In this document: positions 24,893-33,478 of the stretch, piece by piece
Numbering within the stretch: position 1 is the first letter of the stretch
How the letters are laid out: every line of letters starts with the position of its first letter
Source of the DNA: Gemmatimonadota bacterium
Lineage (GTDB): Bacteria > Gemmatimonadota > Gemmatimonadetes > Gemmatimonadales > GWC2-71-9
DNA length: 33,478 nt
Reading direction: 5' to 3'
Assembly: GCA_003246755.1 (NCBI GenBank)
Contig: QKDC01000162.1
Coordinates: 1-33,478 of the forward strand
Translations under genes and position numbers: made by a program
The notes under the pieces: model-generated
Databases searched by the model: none
The model's input: the letters and a program-made list of their open reading frames with translations, nothing else
What the model was told of the DNA's origin: nothing

Positions 24893-27583
24893 TTGACTGA
24901 TATGACCCCTGCCCCGATCGCCGAGGCGCTCGCCGAACGTTACCGCATTGAGCGGGAACTCGGTGCCGGGGGGATGGCCACGGTCTACCTCGCCGATGAT
25001 TTGAAACACGACCGGAAGGTCGCGCTCAAGGTCCTGAAGCCGGAACTCGCCGCCGTACTCGGTGGTGACCGGTTTGTTCAGGAGATCAAGACCACCGCCA
25101 ACCTCCAGCACCCGCACATCCTCCCGCTCTTCGACTCGGGCACCGCGAACGGATTTCTCTATTACGTGATGCCGTTCATTGACGGCGAGACCCTGCGCGA
25201 CAAGCTCAATCGGGAAAAGCAACTCGGCGTCGAGGAATCGGTGAGGATCGCGACCGAGGTGGCGGACGCGCTCGACTACGCGCACCGGCAGGGCGTGATC
25301 CACCGGGACATTAAGCCCGAGAACATCCTCCTCCACGATGGCCGGCCGATGGTTGCCGACTTTGGGATCGCGCTCGCCCTGAGTGCCGCGGCCGGCGGCC
25401 GGATGACTGAGACGGGAATGTCGATCGGCACCCCCTACTACATGAGCCCCGAGCAGGCGACGGCCGAGAAGGAACTCTCACCGCGATCGGACGTGTACTC
25501 CCTGGGCTGTGTGCTCTACGAGATGCTGGCCGGCGAGCCGCCGCACACGGGGGCCACGGCGCAGGCGATCATTCTCAAGATCGTGGCCGACACGGCGCGG
25601 CCAGTCACCGATCTCCGAAAGTCGGTGCCCCCGAACGTGGCCGCGGCGCTCACCAAGGCGCTCGAGAAACTGCCGGCCGATCGGTTCGAGAGCGCCAAGG
25701 CCTTCGCTGAGTCGTTGAGCAACCCGGCGTTCGGGCTCGTGGGGCCTTCGGCTACGAGGGCCATGGTGGGCGGGAGGGTGCTCCCCGCGCGCGGCGTCTC
25801 GGTCCGGCTCTTCGCCGCGGTCGGCGCAGTCGCCGTGCTGGCGATCGTCGCCACTCTGTTTCTCGCCCTCAGGTCCCGCCCCGAGGTCCGGGTCTCCAAG
25901 TTCAGCGTCCTCCTCCCGATCCTGACCTACGAGGAATTCCAGGGGACGGATAACCGGTTCGTCGCCACCCCTGACGGAAGAGCTCTGGTGTTCTTGGGTG
26001 ACGACGGCCGGCTCTGGGTGCGTTCGCTCGACGCGCTCGAGGCGCGAGCCCTGGAAGGGACGAATAATGCAAACGCCGCGTTCATGTCGCCCGACGGACG
26101 GCAGGTCGGGTACCTCGCTCAGGGGCAGAACGCCATTCGTCTCGTGTCTCTCACCGGCGGCCCCACGATTACCGTGGCGGATTCCGGGATCGGCCAATGG
26201 GGTGCGACCTGGAGCCAGGACGGGTTCATCTACGCCTCCTCGACCGCTCCCACGGTCACCGGCATCGTGCGGGTTCCGGCCAACGGTGGTGGTCACGCCG
26301 AACCGGTCACCACGATCGACCGTGCGGCCGGCGAAACCGCCCACATCCTCCCTCAGGCGCTGCCCAACGGGAAAGCGATCCTGTTCACGGTCCAGCGTGG
26401 CGGCGTCACCTCGACCAACGACATCGCGGTCACGGTCCCCGGGTCGGGAGAGCACACGATCCTGGTGCGTGGGGTGGCGGCACGCTACACCGCGTCCGGA
26501 CACCTGCTGTACCTGACGACCAACGGTACCCTGATGGCGGTGCCCTTCGATCAGCGCCGCCTCCGGGTCGACGGGGACCCCGTCCCCATTCTGGAGGGGC
26601 TCCCGGTGGCCGGCGCCTTCGCCGACATGGACCTCACCGTCTCCGAGAGCGGGACCCTGTGGTACGGGACCGGATCGATTGCACAGGATGTGGAGCCCAT
26701 CTGGGTGGACCGCGACGGCGGAGTGGTGCCCGTGGAGCCGGGCTGGGTCGGCGATTTCCGCTATCCGGCGCTCTCTCCCGACGGAACACGCCTCGCCTAC
26801 AGCATCGCCGACAACAGCGAGGTTCAGCTCTGGATCAGGAGACTTGGGCCCACTGGTGGCACCCAGGCGATTTTCACGCGGGAAGGCTCGGTCAACTTCC
26901 GGCCATCGTGGTCGCCCGATGGACGCACGATCGCCTTCGTGTCCGATCGTGGCCCGGACTACGACATGTTCGTCAAGCCCGCCGACCAGAGCGGGCAGGC
27001 CGAACTCCTCCTGGGCCGCGACTCCGACAAGCCGCTCTGGGAGGTGGTGTACACCGGTGGCCCGTGGTTGCTCTATCGAGCCGAGGATCGAGCCTCCGAT
27101 CTCTACGCCATCCGGCCGGGCATCGACAGCACACCCACACCGCTGGTCGTGACCGACGCGACGGAGCGCATGCCCATGCTCTCACCCGATGGGCGCTGGC
27201 TTGTGTACACCTCGACGGCCTCCGGGCGGACGGAGGTCTACGTGCGACCCTTCCCCAATGTGACCGAAACCGTCTGGCAAGTCTCCACGACTGGGGGGAA
27301 TGAGCCGCGTTGGTCGCACAGCGGTCGCGAACTGTTCTACCGCAGCGGAGACAACCACCTCGTGGCGGTCGCCATCGCCGCGGGAGCCACCTTCGAGTGG
27401 GGCGCACCCCGCGCGTTGTTCCCGATGACGGGGTATCGCACGGCGGGCAACGGACGGATGTACGACGTGACCCCAGACGACCGGCGATTCCTCATGCTGC
27501 GCGTCCTGCCGAGCGAGAAGGCGTCGGAGGTGATCGTGGTGCAGAATTTCTTCGAGGAACTCAAGGCCAAGGTGCCGAGGTAG
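24893..27583 (+). CDS. Membrane Ser/Thr protein kinase with C-terminal TolB-like propeller (kinase 1)
   Basis: The product is about 896 residues. The Hanks-type kinase domain (about 15-280) has the glycine loop GAGGMATVY, catalytic lysine in VALKVLKPE, HRDIKPEN with catalytic D139, DFG in VADFGIAL and MSPEQ. A transmembrane helix (about 303-325) leads to an outer domain with PD40 repeats (SPDGRQVGYLA, SPDGTRLAYS, SPDGRTIAFVSDR). It therefore probably senses something outside and phosphorylates cytoplasmic targets. The domain order and the closing VVQNFFEELKAKVPR are shared with kinase 2. The start is uncertain: TTG 24893 has GGAG at 5-nt spacing; ATG 24902 is three codons later. The next kinase gene begins 4 nt after the stop. 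Confidence 0.9.
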   Translation: MTDMTPAPIAEALAERYRIERELGAGGMATVYLADDLKHDRKVALKVLKPELAAVLGGDRFVQEIKTTANLQHPHILPLFDSGTANGFLYYVMPFIDGETLRDKLNREKQLGVEESVRIATEVADALDYAHRQGVIHRDIKPENILLHDGRPMVADFGIALALSAAAGGRMTETGMSIGTPYYMSPEQATAEKELSPRSDVYSLGCVLYEMLAGEPPHTGATAQAIILKIVADTARPVTDLRKSVPPNVAAALTKALEKLPADRFESAKAFAESLSNPAFGLVGPSATRAMVGGRVLPARGVSVRLFAAVGAVAVLAIVATLFLALRSRPEVRVSKFSVLLPILTYEEFQGTDNRFVATPDGRALVFLGDDGRLWVRSLDALEARALEGTNNANAAFMSPDGRQVGYLAQGQNAIRLVSLTGGPTITVADSGIGQWGATWSQDGFIYASSTAPTVTGIVRVPANGGGHAEPVTTIDRAAGETAHILPQALPNGKAILFTVQRGGVTSTNDIAVTVPGSGEHTILVRGVAARYTASGHLLYLTTNGTLMAVPFDQRRLRVDGDPVPILEGLPVAGAFADMDLTVSESGTLWYGTGSIAQDVEPIWVDRDGGVVPVEPGWVGDFRYPALSPDGTRLAYSIADNSEVQLWIRRLGPTGGTQAIFTREGSVNFRPSWSPDGRTIAFVSDRGPDYDMFVKPADQSGQAELLLGRDSDKPLWEVVYTGGPWLLYRAEDRASDLYAIRPGIDSTPTPLVVTDATERMPMLSPDGRWLVYTSTASGRTEVYVRPFPNVTETVWQVSTTGGNEPRWSHSGRELFYRSGDNHLVAVAIAAGATFEWGAPRALFPMTGYRTAGNGRMYDVTPDDRRFLMLRVLPSEKASEVIVVQNFFEELKAKVPR

Positions 27584-27587
27584 GCGG

Positions 27588-30284
27588 ATGAACCCAGTGG
27601 ACTCGCTCAACATCGCTCTCGAAGGCCGGTATCGCATCGCACGCGAAATCGGTCGTGGCGGGATGGCCACCGTGTATCTCGCGGAGGACCTGAAACACAA
27701 GCGCAACGTCGCCCTCAAGGTTCTCCTGCCGGAACTGGCTGCCATGATCGGCGCCGACCGCTTCCTCAAGGAGATCGAGGTCACCGCCAATCTGCAGCAT
27801 CCGCACATTCTGCCGCTGTTCGATTCCGGCCTCGCGGAGACGCGGGGCGGAGACGGGAGCCGCTTTCTCTATTACGTGATGCCTTTCGTCGAGGGCGACA
27901 CGCTCCGTGACAAACTGCGCCGCGAAAAACAGCTCGGCGTGGAAGAGGCGGTCGAGTTGACACGAAGCGTGGCCGCTGCGCTCGACTATGCGCACCGTCG
28001 GGGCGTCGTTCACCGTGACATCAAGCCGGAGAACGTGTTGCTGCACGACGGGCAGGCGATGGTGGCCGACTTCGGGATCGCACTCGCGGTGCGCGAGGCG
28101 GGTGGTACCCGACTCACGGGCACCGGGCTCTCGGTGGGCACCCCGTCGTACATGAGTCCCGAGCAGGCGATGGGCGACCGGGAACTGGATGCGCGAAGCG
28201 ATATCTACTCGCTCGGTGCCATGCTCTACGAGATGTTGGCGGGCGACCCGCCGTTCACCGGAAGTACCGCGCAGGCAATCGTCGCCAAGATCCTGACCGA
28301 GGCGGCGCCCGCGGTGACTCGTGCTCGTGCATCGGTGCCCGGCAACGTCGGCGCCGCGATCCACAAGGCCCTCGAACGGCTTCCGGCCGATCGCTTTGCC
28401 AGCGCAGCCGAGTTCGCAGACGCACTCTCGAATCCGTCGTTCACCGTTCAGGGAATGGCCGGCTCGGCAACCGCTTCGACGGGAGCCCGTTCCCTGTGGA
28501 ACTCCCTCAGCGTTGCCACCACTGCCGTCGCGCTCGTCGCCATCCTGGCGCTCGTCGGGGTCGGACTGCGGCCCGAGCCTGGGCTACCGGTCAAGCGGCT
28601 CGTCCTTGCGGGCGAGGCGCTGGTACCGGGCGGGATCAATAGGATCGCACTCGCACCTGATGGGTCCGCGTTCGTCTACGCAGGCCAGGATGCATCCGGC
28701 GCCTCTCGCCTCATGCTCCGACGCTTCGAGCAACTCGGTGCCACGGCGCTTCCCGGTACGGAAGGCGGGGTCTCCCCGGCTTTTTCTCCCGACGGAGAGC
28801 GGATCGCCTTTCTCAGCAACGCGCCGTTCTCGATCAAGGTCGTATCCACCAACGGGGCTCCTGCGATCACGCTGGAAGACCAGGGCGTGATCGGCGGGGG
28901 AGTGGCCTGGAGCAAGGACGACTGGATCTACTTCGATGCTGGGGCCAGTCTCGATCGAGTCCGAGGTGGAGGCGGAGGACGGGAAACGGTCGTGGCTCTC
29001 GACTCGACCATCGGGGAGGTTGGTTTCGCCTGGCCCGAGCCGTTGCCGAACGGCAAGGGCCTGATTTTTCGGTCCCGGCGTTCGGGCGAGACGGTGCAGA
29101 ACTACGTGATCAAAGCAATGGACCTCGAGACTCGGACTCAGAAGGTCCTGCTGCAAGCGGTTGTCGCCCGCTATGTGTCGACGGGCCATCTCGTTTATGT
29201 CACGGGTGACGGGGTTCTCCTTTCCGCCCCGTTCGACCAGGATCGACTGGAACTCACGGGCGCACCCACTCCGCTCATCGAAGGCCTCGGCGTAGCCGGT
29301 TTCGGCAGCGTGGACCTGGCGTTGTCGGAATCGGGGGATCTCATGTACCTCAGCACCGAGGGCCCCGGGGGTGAACGGATCTCGTGGGGGCGCCGGGATG
29401 GGACATCCGAACCGGTCGACCCCGAATGGGAGATCGGGGTGGAAACCATCATCGGCATGGCACTCTCCCCCGATGGCAAACGGCTGGCCCTGGCCATTGG
29501 CTCAGGAGGCGGCCGTGGGGCTCCAAGCGATATTTGGGTGAAGGACCTCGACACTGGCCCGATGTCGAAACTCACCTTTGAGGGTGTCAACTATTCGCCC
29601 GCATGGACCCGTGACGGATCGGCCATCGTGTACATCGCTGTTCCGTCCAACGACCCGAACATCGTGGGGCAATTGTACCGAATTCGGGCAGACGGAACCG
29701 GCTCCCCGGAGCCCTTGCTCACCGAGCCCCGTGGCGTGGATGAGGTCCATGTCTCGCCGGTGGATGACTGGATCGTCGTCTCCAGTGCGCCATCGGGGAG
29801 CGGCGCGGGGGATATCCTCGCGTTCCGTCCGGGGCGCGATACCGCAATGGTCCCCCTTCTCTCCAGTCCTAGCCTTGAGACCCTGCCAAGACTCTCGCCC
29901 GACGGACGGCTGCTGGCTTACGTGTCAATGGAGTCCGGACGTCCCGAGGTCTATGTTCGGCCATTTCCTGGCGTGACCCAGGGCAAGTGGCAGGTTTCCG
30001 TAGAGGGTGCCTTCTGGCCCCGGTGGACGCACAGCGGCTCGGAACTCCTCTACCTGACCCTCGGCAACGATGTGACGTCGGCTGAAGTCCGCACCACTCC
30101 GACCTTCTCCGTGGGTCGGCGGCGAGTGCTGCACAACGCGGGCGCCATCCCGATGTTCGAGGTGGCTCCGGACGATCAGCGGTTTCTGCGTCTCGCCTCG
30201 CGGGCCCGCTCGGATTCGACGATGAGCCAGTTGGTGCTGGTGCAGAACTTCCTGACAGAGCTGAAGGCCAAGACCCCACGCTAG
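27588..30284 (+). CDS. Membrane Ser/Thr protein kinase with C-terminal TolB-like propeller (kinase 2)
   Basis: The 898-residue product is a tandem paralogue of kinase 1. Its kinase domain has GRGGMATVYLAEDLKHK, HRDIKPEN with D144, VADFGIALA and the activation segment ending GTPSYMSPEQ. One transmembrane helix (about 305-325, VATTAVALVAILALVGVGL) precedes the PD40-rich outer domain, which ends LVLVQNFLTELKAKTPR. The ATG follows GAGGTAGGCGG at the end of kinase 1, so translation is likely coupled. The shared propeller ending suggests a recent duplication, while differences in the blades may reflect different ligands. Substrates unknown. Confidence 0.9.
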   Translation: MNPVDSLNIALEGRYRIAREIGRGGMATVYLAEDLKHKRNVALKVLLPELAAMIGADRFLKEIEVTANLQHPHILPLFDSGLAETRGGDGSRFLYYVMPFVEGDTLRDKLRREKQLGVEEAVELTRSVAAALDYAHRRGVVHRDIKPENVLLHDGQAMVADFGIALAVREAGGTRLTGTGLSVGTPSYMSPEQAMGDRELDARSDIYSLGAMLYEMLAGDPPFTGSTAQAIVAKILTEAAPAVTRARASVPGNVGAAIHKALERLPADRFASAAEFADALSNPSFTVQGMAGSATASTGARSLWNSLSVATTAVALVAILALVGVGLRPEPGLPVKRLVLAGEALVPGGINRIALAPDGSAFVYAGQDASGASRLMLRRFEQLGATALPGTEGGVSPAFSPDGERIAFLSNAPFSIKVVSTNGAPAITLEDQGVIGGGVAWSKDDWIYFDAGASLDRVRGGGGGRETVVALDSTIGEVGFAWPEPLPNGKGLIFRSRRSGETVQNYVIKAMDLETRTQKVLLQAVVARYVSTGHLVYVTGDGVLLSAPFDQDRLELTGAPTPLIEGLGVAGFGSVDLALSESGDLMYLSTEGPGGERISWGRRDGTSEPVDPEWEIGVETIIGMALSPDGKRLALAIGSGGGRGAPSDIWVKDLDTGPMSKLTFEGVNYSPAWTRDGSAIVYIAVPSNDPNIVGQLYRIRADGTGSPEPLLTEPRGVDEVHVSPVDDWIVVSSAPSGSGAGDILAFRPGRDTAMVPLLSSPSLETLPRLSPDGRLLAYVSMESGRPEVYVRPFPGVTQGKWQVSVEGAFWPRWTHSGSELLYLTLGNDVTSAEVRTTPTFSVGRRRVLHNAGAIPMFEVAPDDQRFLRLASRARSDSTMSQLVLVQNFLTELKAKTPR

Positions 30285-30285
30285 C

Positions 30286-30405
30286 ATGACCACCCCGGAA
30301 TCCCTCCGCTTCGCCGTCGCCGACCCCTATCGTATTGAACGGGAACGTGACCAGGGCGGCACGGCCGTGGTCATTCGTGCCGAGCCGCTCCTGGCCCAGC
30401 GTTGA
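30286..30405 (+). pseudogene. 39-codon relic of a fourth kinase N-terminus
   Basis: An ATG one base after the kinase 2 stop opens a 39-codon frame. Residues 15-27 read YRIERERDQGGTA, the YRIERELGxGGMA start of the Hanks kinase domain with two substitutions. The frame ends soon after, before any catalytic lysine. The glycine loop is damaged (the first loop glycine is replaced by Asp, and MATVY by TAVVI). Its stop overlaps the TTG upstream of kinase 3. It looks like a leftover from unequal recombination in the kinase array, though a short leader peptide cannot be excluded. Confidence 0.65.
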
Positions 30406-30413
30406 GCGGCGAC

Positions 30414-33095
30414 ATGCAGGGAGAGCAACCAGGTGGCCGAAGCGAGTCCGACCGACTGACAAAGGCTCTCGCCGATCGCTATCGGATCGAGAGCGAGCTC
30501 GGCCAGGGCGGAATGGCAACGGTGTATCTCGCCGAGGACCTGAAGCACAAGCGCATGGTGGCGCTCAAGGTCCTCCGGCCCGAGCTGGCGGCCGCGCTCG
30601 GCAGTGATCGGTTCCTCCGGGAGATCGAGGTTGCCGCCGGCCTGCATCACCCACACATCCTGCCACTGTACGACTCGGGAGAAGCCGACGGATTCCTCTT
30701 TTATACCATGCCCTACGTCCAGGGTCAGTCGCTCCGGGATCGGTTGGAGCAAGAGGGAGAACTACCGGTCCAGCAGGTGGTGCGGTTGCTGCATGACGTC
30801 GTCGATGCGCTGAGTCACGCGCACCAAAACGGCCTCGTTCATCGGGACATCAAACCGGAGAACGTGATGATTGCGGGACGCCACGCCCTGGTCACCGACT
30901 TTGGCGTGGCCAAGGCCCTCGGTGAAGCCGGTAAGCGCGACAGGCTCACCAGTATCGGTATCGCCCTGGGTACGCCCCTGTACATGGCACCGGAGCAGGC
31001 CGCCGCCGATCCGCAGGTCGATCATCGGGCGGACATTTATGCCTGCGGGATGCTGGGGTACGAGCTACTCACGGGACGGACCGCGTTCGCCGGTCTCAGC
31101 CCACAGGCCATCCTGGCCGCCCATATGACGCAGGCACCGCAGCCGGTGAAGGAACTCCGGCCGACGGTCCCGCCGGTGCTGGCATCCCTGATCATGCGCT
31201 GCCTCGAGAAGAAGCCGGCCGATCGGTTCCAGAGCGCCGAGGAGATGCTCCCGGTGCTCGAGGCCCTGGCCACCCCAAGCGGTGGAACCACTCCGCTTGC
31301 TGTGCTCGGTGGAGTGGCGGCCACCACACCGTGGCGCCGTCGGTTGTATGTCGCGGGGGGTGGCGCAGTCCTCGCAGCGCTCGCCTGGATTGGGTGGCGC
31401 GTCACCAGGCCACAAGGTCCACCAATCACGATCACCAATGTCCGCCAACTCACGCATCAGAGGGAACCGGCCATCCACGTGGCGGTTTCTCCGGACGGCC
31501 GGGAGGTGGTGTATGAATTGGGGTATCCCGGTCAGACGCACATTGAAATCCGCGACCTGGCCGGAGGCCGGCCGGTGCCTTTGACCGCAGACTGGACTGG
31601 TCCCCGCGGACAAGCGTTTCCGTCCTGGAGCCCCGACGGCCGGAGCATTCACTTCCTCAACGTACGTGGGAGCCCGGCGCAGGCGGCCGGACGATGGATG
31701 ATGCCGCGCCTGGGTGGCGAAGCCGTCAGACCCGATTCGGCGGAGTTGGCATCGCTCCACGGTGGTGTCCATCTGGTCCAGCGCGGGGACACCCTGGTCG
31801 CGGTCGCTGCGCAAGGAACTGAGACCGTCATTCGCATCGGTGCGGCGCACTCCATGTCGTGGCGGCGGGACGGGAGCGCCGTCGCCTACGTCGTGGGCAA
31901 CGAGAGTGCCGCCTTCCAATGGGGGGCCGTCGCACCGAGCCAGATCTGGGTGACACCGATCGGCGGAGCCCCGGCTCTGGTCACCGACAGCACATCCTCC
32001 AACACGAGCCCCGAGTGGATGCCTGACGGCACCCTGCTCTTCGTCTCCAACCGCGATGGCGCCCGGGATATCTACGCCGTGCGGCTCGACCGCTCGGGCC
32101 AACCTCGCGAACCGCCGGTGCGGCTCACCACCGGGCTCGAGGCCTACAGTATCTCGGTGTCCGACGACGGTACCACCGCCGCCTACGATCGCTTTACCCT
32201 GCGGCGCAACATCTATGTCATCCCGATCCCGGATTCCGGGACGGTCTCCGTCAAGGATGCCCGGCAGTTGACCACCGGCAACCAGGTGATCCAGAATGTG
32301 AGCCTCTCGGCCGACGGCAGCTGGCTCGCCTTCGACTCCAATCTCCAAGGCAACCAGGACATCTACATCATGCCGGCGACGGGCAGTGAACCCCGTCTCG
32401 TGACGAGAGACCCGAACGATGACTTTGGACCGAGCTTCTCACCCACCGGCCGGCAACTCGCCTACTTCTCGATTCGCGACGGCGTTGGGGACATCTACGT
32501 GATCAACACCGATGGAACTGGAGACCACCGCCTGACGAGCGGCGTGGAGGACTCCGACCATCCCTACTTCTCACCAGACGGTCTGCGCATCGCGTATTCC
32601 GCATTCACTGGCGAGGGACCCACCGTGCGGATCCTCCGGCGGGAGAGCGTTGACGCGCCCTGGGGCACACCGGAACCCACCCCGCTCGACCAGGGATACG
32701 CACCGCAGTGGTCTCCCGACGGCTCTGCCCTCGTGGTCGAGGACGGTCGCGCCCCGCTCCTCATCAACCAGAGCGCCGGGGCCCTCTGGATCTATCCGCT
32801 GGGCGGGGAAAAGCGAACCCTCTTTGCGGGAGGAACGGAGGAGATCTGGGTCCCCAAGTGGCCTCTGTGGTCTCCGGACGGGAGCAGGGTCTACTTTCGG
32901 GCGTTCCAGTCCGACGGGACGGAGGGGCTCTTCGAGATTCCTCCGAGTGGTGGCTCTCCCCGACACCTGATGCGATTCGACGATCCATCCAAGCCGGTCT
33001 ATGAAGGGGCGCTGCCGGTAGGGAATGGGCTCGTCTATATGGTGATCGGCGAGCTGGAGAGCGACATCTACGTCATGAATCTCGTGAAAAAATGA
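30414..33095 (+). CDS. Membrane Ser/Thr protein kinase with C-terminal TolB-like propeller (kinase 3)
   Basis: The product is about 893 residues. The kinase domain has GQGGMATVYLAEDLKHK, lysine in VALKVLRPE, HRDIKPEN with D145 and VTDFGVAKA, and the activation segment ends GTPLYMAPEQ. One transmembrane helix (RLYVAGGGAVLAALAWIGW, about 308-326) precedes a propeller of classic TolB-like blades (SPDGRSIHFL, FVSNRDGARDIYAVR, FSIRDGVGDIYVINTDGTGD). It differs from kinases 1 and 2 in the DFG region, activation segment and C-terminus (no QNF..ELKAK ending), so it is a more distant paralogue. ATG 30414 is used; TTG 30402 is in frame and overlaps the relic's stop. Neither has a strong ribosome site. 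Confidence 0.88.
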   Translation: MQGEQPGGRSESDRLTKALADRYRIESELGQGGMATVYLAEDLKHKRMVALKVLRPELAAALGSDRFLREIEVAAGLHHPHILPLYDSGEADGFLFYTMPYVQGQSLRDRLEQEGELPVQQVVRLLHDVVDALSHAHQNGLVHRDIKPENVMIAGRHALVTDFGVAKALGEAGKRDRLTSIGIALGTPLYMAPEQAAADPQVDHRADIYACGMLGYELLTGRTAFAGLSPQAILAAHMTQAPQPVKELRPTVPPVLASLIMRCLEKKPADRFQSAEEMLPVLEALATPSGGTTPLAVLGGVAATTPWRRRLYVAGGGAVLAALAWIGWRVTRPQGPPITITNVRQLTHQREPAIHVAVSPDGREVVYELGYPGQTHIEIRDLAGGRPVPLTADWTGPRGQAFPSWSPDGRSIHFLNVRGSPAQAAGRWMMPRLGGEAVRPDSAELASLHGGVHLVQRGDTLVAVAAQGTETVIRIGAAHSMSWRRDGSAVAYVVGNESAAFQWGAVAPSQIWVTPIGGAPALVTDSTSSNTSPEWMPDGTLLFVSNRDGARDIYAVRLDRSGQPREPPVRLTTGLEAYSISVSDDGTTAAYDRFTLRRNIYVIPIPDSGTVSVKDARQLTTGNQVIQNVSLSADGSWLAFDSNLQGNQDIYIMPATGSEPRLVTRDPNDDFGPSFSPTGRQLAYFSIRDGVGDIYVINTDGTGDHRLTSGVEDSDHPYFSPDGLRIAYSAFTGEGPTVRILRRESVDAPWGTPEPTPLDQGYAPQWSPDGSALVVEDGRAPLLINQSAGALWIYPLGGEKRTLFAGGTEEIWVPKWPLWSPDGSRVYFRAFQSDGTEGLFEIPPSGGSPRHLMRFDDPSKPVYEGALPVGNGLVYMVIGELESDIYVMNLVKK

Positions 33096-33117
33096 TGGCA
33101 GGGTCCACACCTCGCAC

Positions 33118-33478
33118 ATGTCCGCGAGCGGCAATCGGCGGTCGTTCGTGGAACTCGTGAGTGAAGTAGACGTCCTCCTGGACATCAACATTCTCGGCAG
33201 GGGAATCGGCGGTGACGTCAGCCGCACGGGGATCTTCCGGGCCACCCTCGGCCTCACGCATGCGATGCTCCGTCGGCCCGAGATCACACTCCACCTCGCG
33301 GCCGAGGCCAATTGGGCCAGCGAACTCCTGCTGCTCGCTTACGATCAAGCATCGGGCGGCACCCTGACCCCCAGGATCCTCAGAGCCTGGCATCATCCCG
33401 ACATCGCCGACGCCGAGGCGACGGAGTTGATCACCCATGTCGTGACCGAAGAGGCCGCCGGACGCGACGCCCGGCGGG
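33118..33478 (+). CDS. Probable glycosyltransferase, 5' part only
   Basis: The frame is open from ATG 33118 to the window edge (120 codons). It reads VDVLLDINILGRGIGGDVSR, then TGIFRATLGLTHAMLRRPEI. That pattern, D-I-x-x-L-G-x-G followed by R-T-G-I-F-R-V-type residues, opens many large GT4-type glycosyltransferases. The remaining domains lie outside the window. No Shine-Dalgarno precedes ATG 33118; internal GTGs at about 33149 and 33158 are alternatives. It is on the same strand as the kinases, 22 nt after kinase 3. Confidence 0.55.
   Translation, partial: MSASGNRRSFVELVSEVDVLLDINILGRGIGGDVSRTGIFRATLGLTHAMLRRPEITLHLAAEANWASELLLLAYDQASGGTLTPRILRAWHHPDIADAEATELITHVVTEEAAGRDARR

Noticed and set aside
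25478-26503. Long reverse open frames inside the kinase genes (also 27561-28364, 31065-32348)
   Set aside because: They are antisense to well-supported kinase genes, and their products are arginine/glycine-rich with no recognisable domain, as expected of GC-rich shadow frames.
33073-33438. Reverse open frame at the right edge
   Set aside because: The forward frame over the same bases matches a glycosyltransferase start, while the reverse product matches nothing and overlaps the end of kinase 3.

Overview
The window is high-GC bacterial chromosome with long genes, short gaps and strong Shine-Dalgarno sites. The gene content points to Gemmatimonadota, with Acidobacteriota as the main alternative. 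It carries a PadR/ADOP-permease pair, a tandem array of Pkn-type Ser/Thr kinases fused to TolB-like propellers, and an ECF sigma operon whose exported products carry AMPK-type glycogen-binding (CBM48) domains. Many products have Sec signal peptides. The taxonomic assignment is inference; there is no rRNA here.

Region 1 (1-6085) has an exported prolyl-oligopeptidase-family peptidase and a TolB-like propeller protein on the + strand. A tRNA-Phe and an exported CehA/McbA-type metallohydrolase are on the - strand. Several imperfect repeats lie between the genes: a 74-bp direct repeat flanks the first two genes, the 3' end of the tRNA is duplicated beside a displaced terminator, and a 45-bp repeat brackets the tRNA/metallohydrolase segment. 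This looks like a rearrangement or integration hot spot.

Region 2 (6086-10534, - strand) reads from an ECF sigma factor into a single-pass membrane protein with an extracytoplasmic CBM48 domain. Then come a small exported protein, a probable outer-membrane barrel with a C-terminal CBM48 domain, and a paralogue of the small exported protein. A possible recombination-type protein follows. The first four genes overlap or nearly touch. This is the best candidate here for an uncharacterised system: sigma-factor control linked to glucan sensing at the envelope.

Region 3 (10535-17720, + strand) has a hybrid histidine kinase with fourteen propeller repeats, overlapping a sigma54-dependent NtrC-type response regulator. 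A small lipoprotein follows, with a leader RNA that can form mutually exclusive hairpins, and then a probably broken Ig-like lipoprotein.

Region 4 (17721-24816) has a PadR repressor translationally coupled to an ADOP-type ABC permease, with a readable promoter and overlapping operator. It also holds a copper amine oxidase, a pterin-4a-carbinolamine dehydratase, an exported DinB-like protein and a Phd/VapC-type toxin-antitoxin pair.

Region 5 (24893-33478, + strand) has three tandem membrane Ser/Thr kinases with propeller C-termini. A 39-codon relic of a fourth kinase N-terminus sits between the second and third. The window ends in the 5' part of a probable glycosyltransferase.
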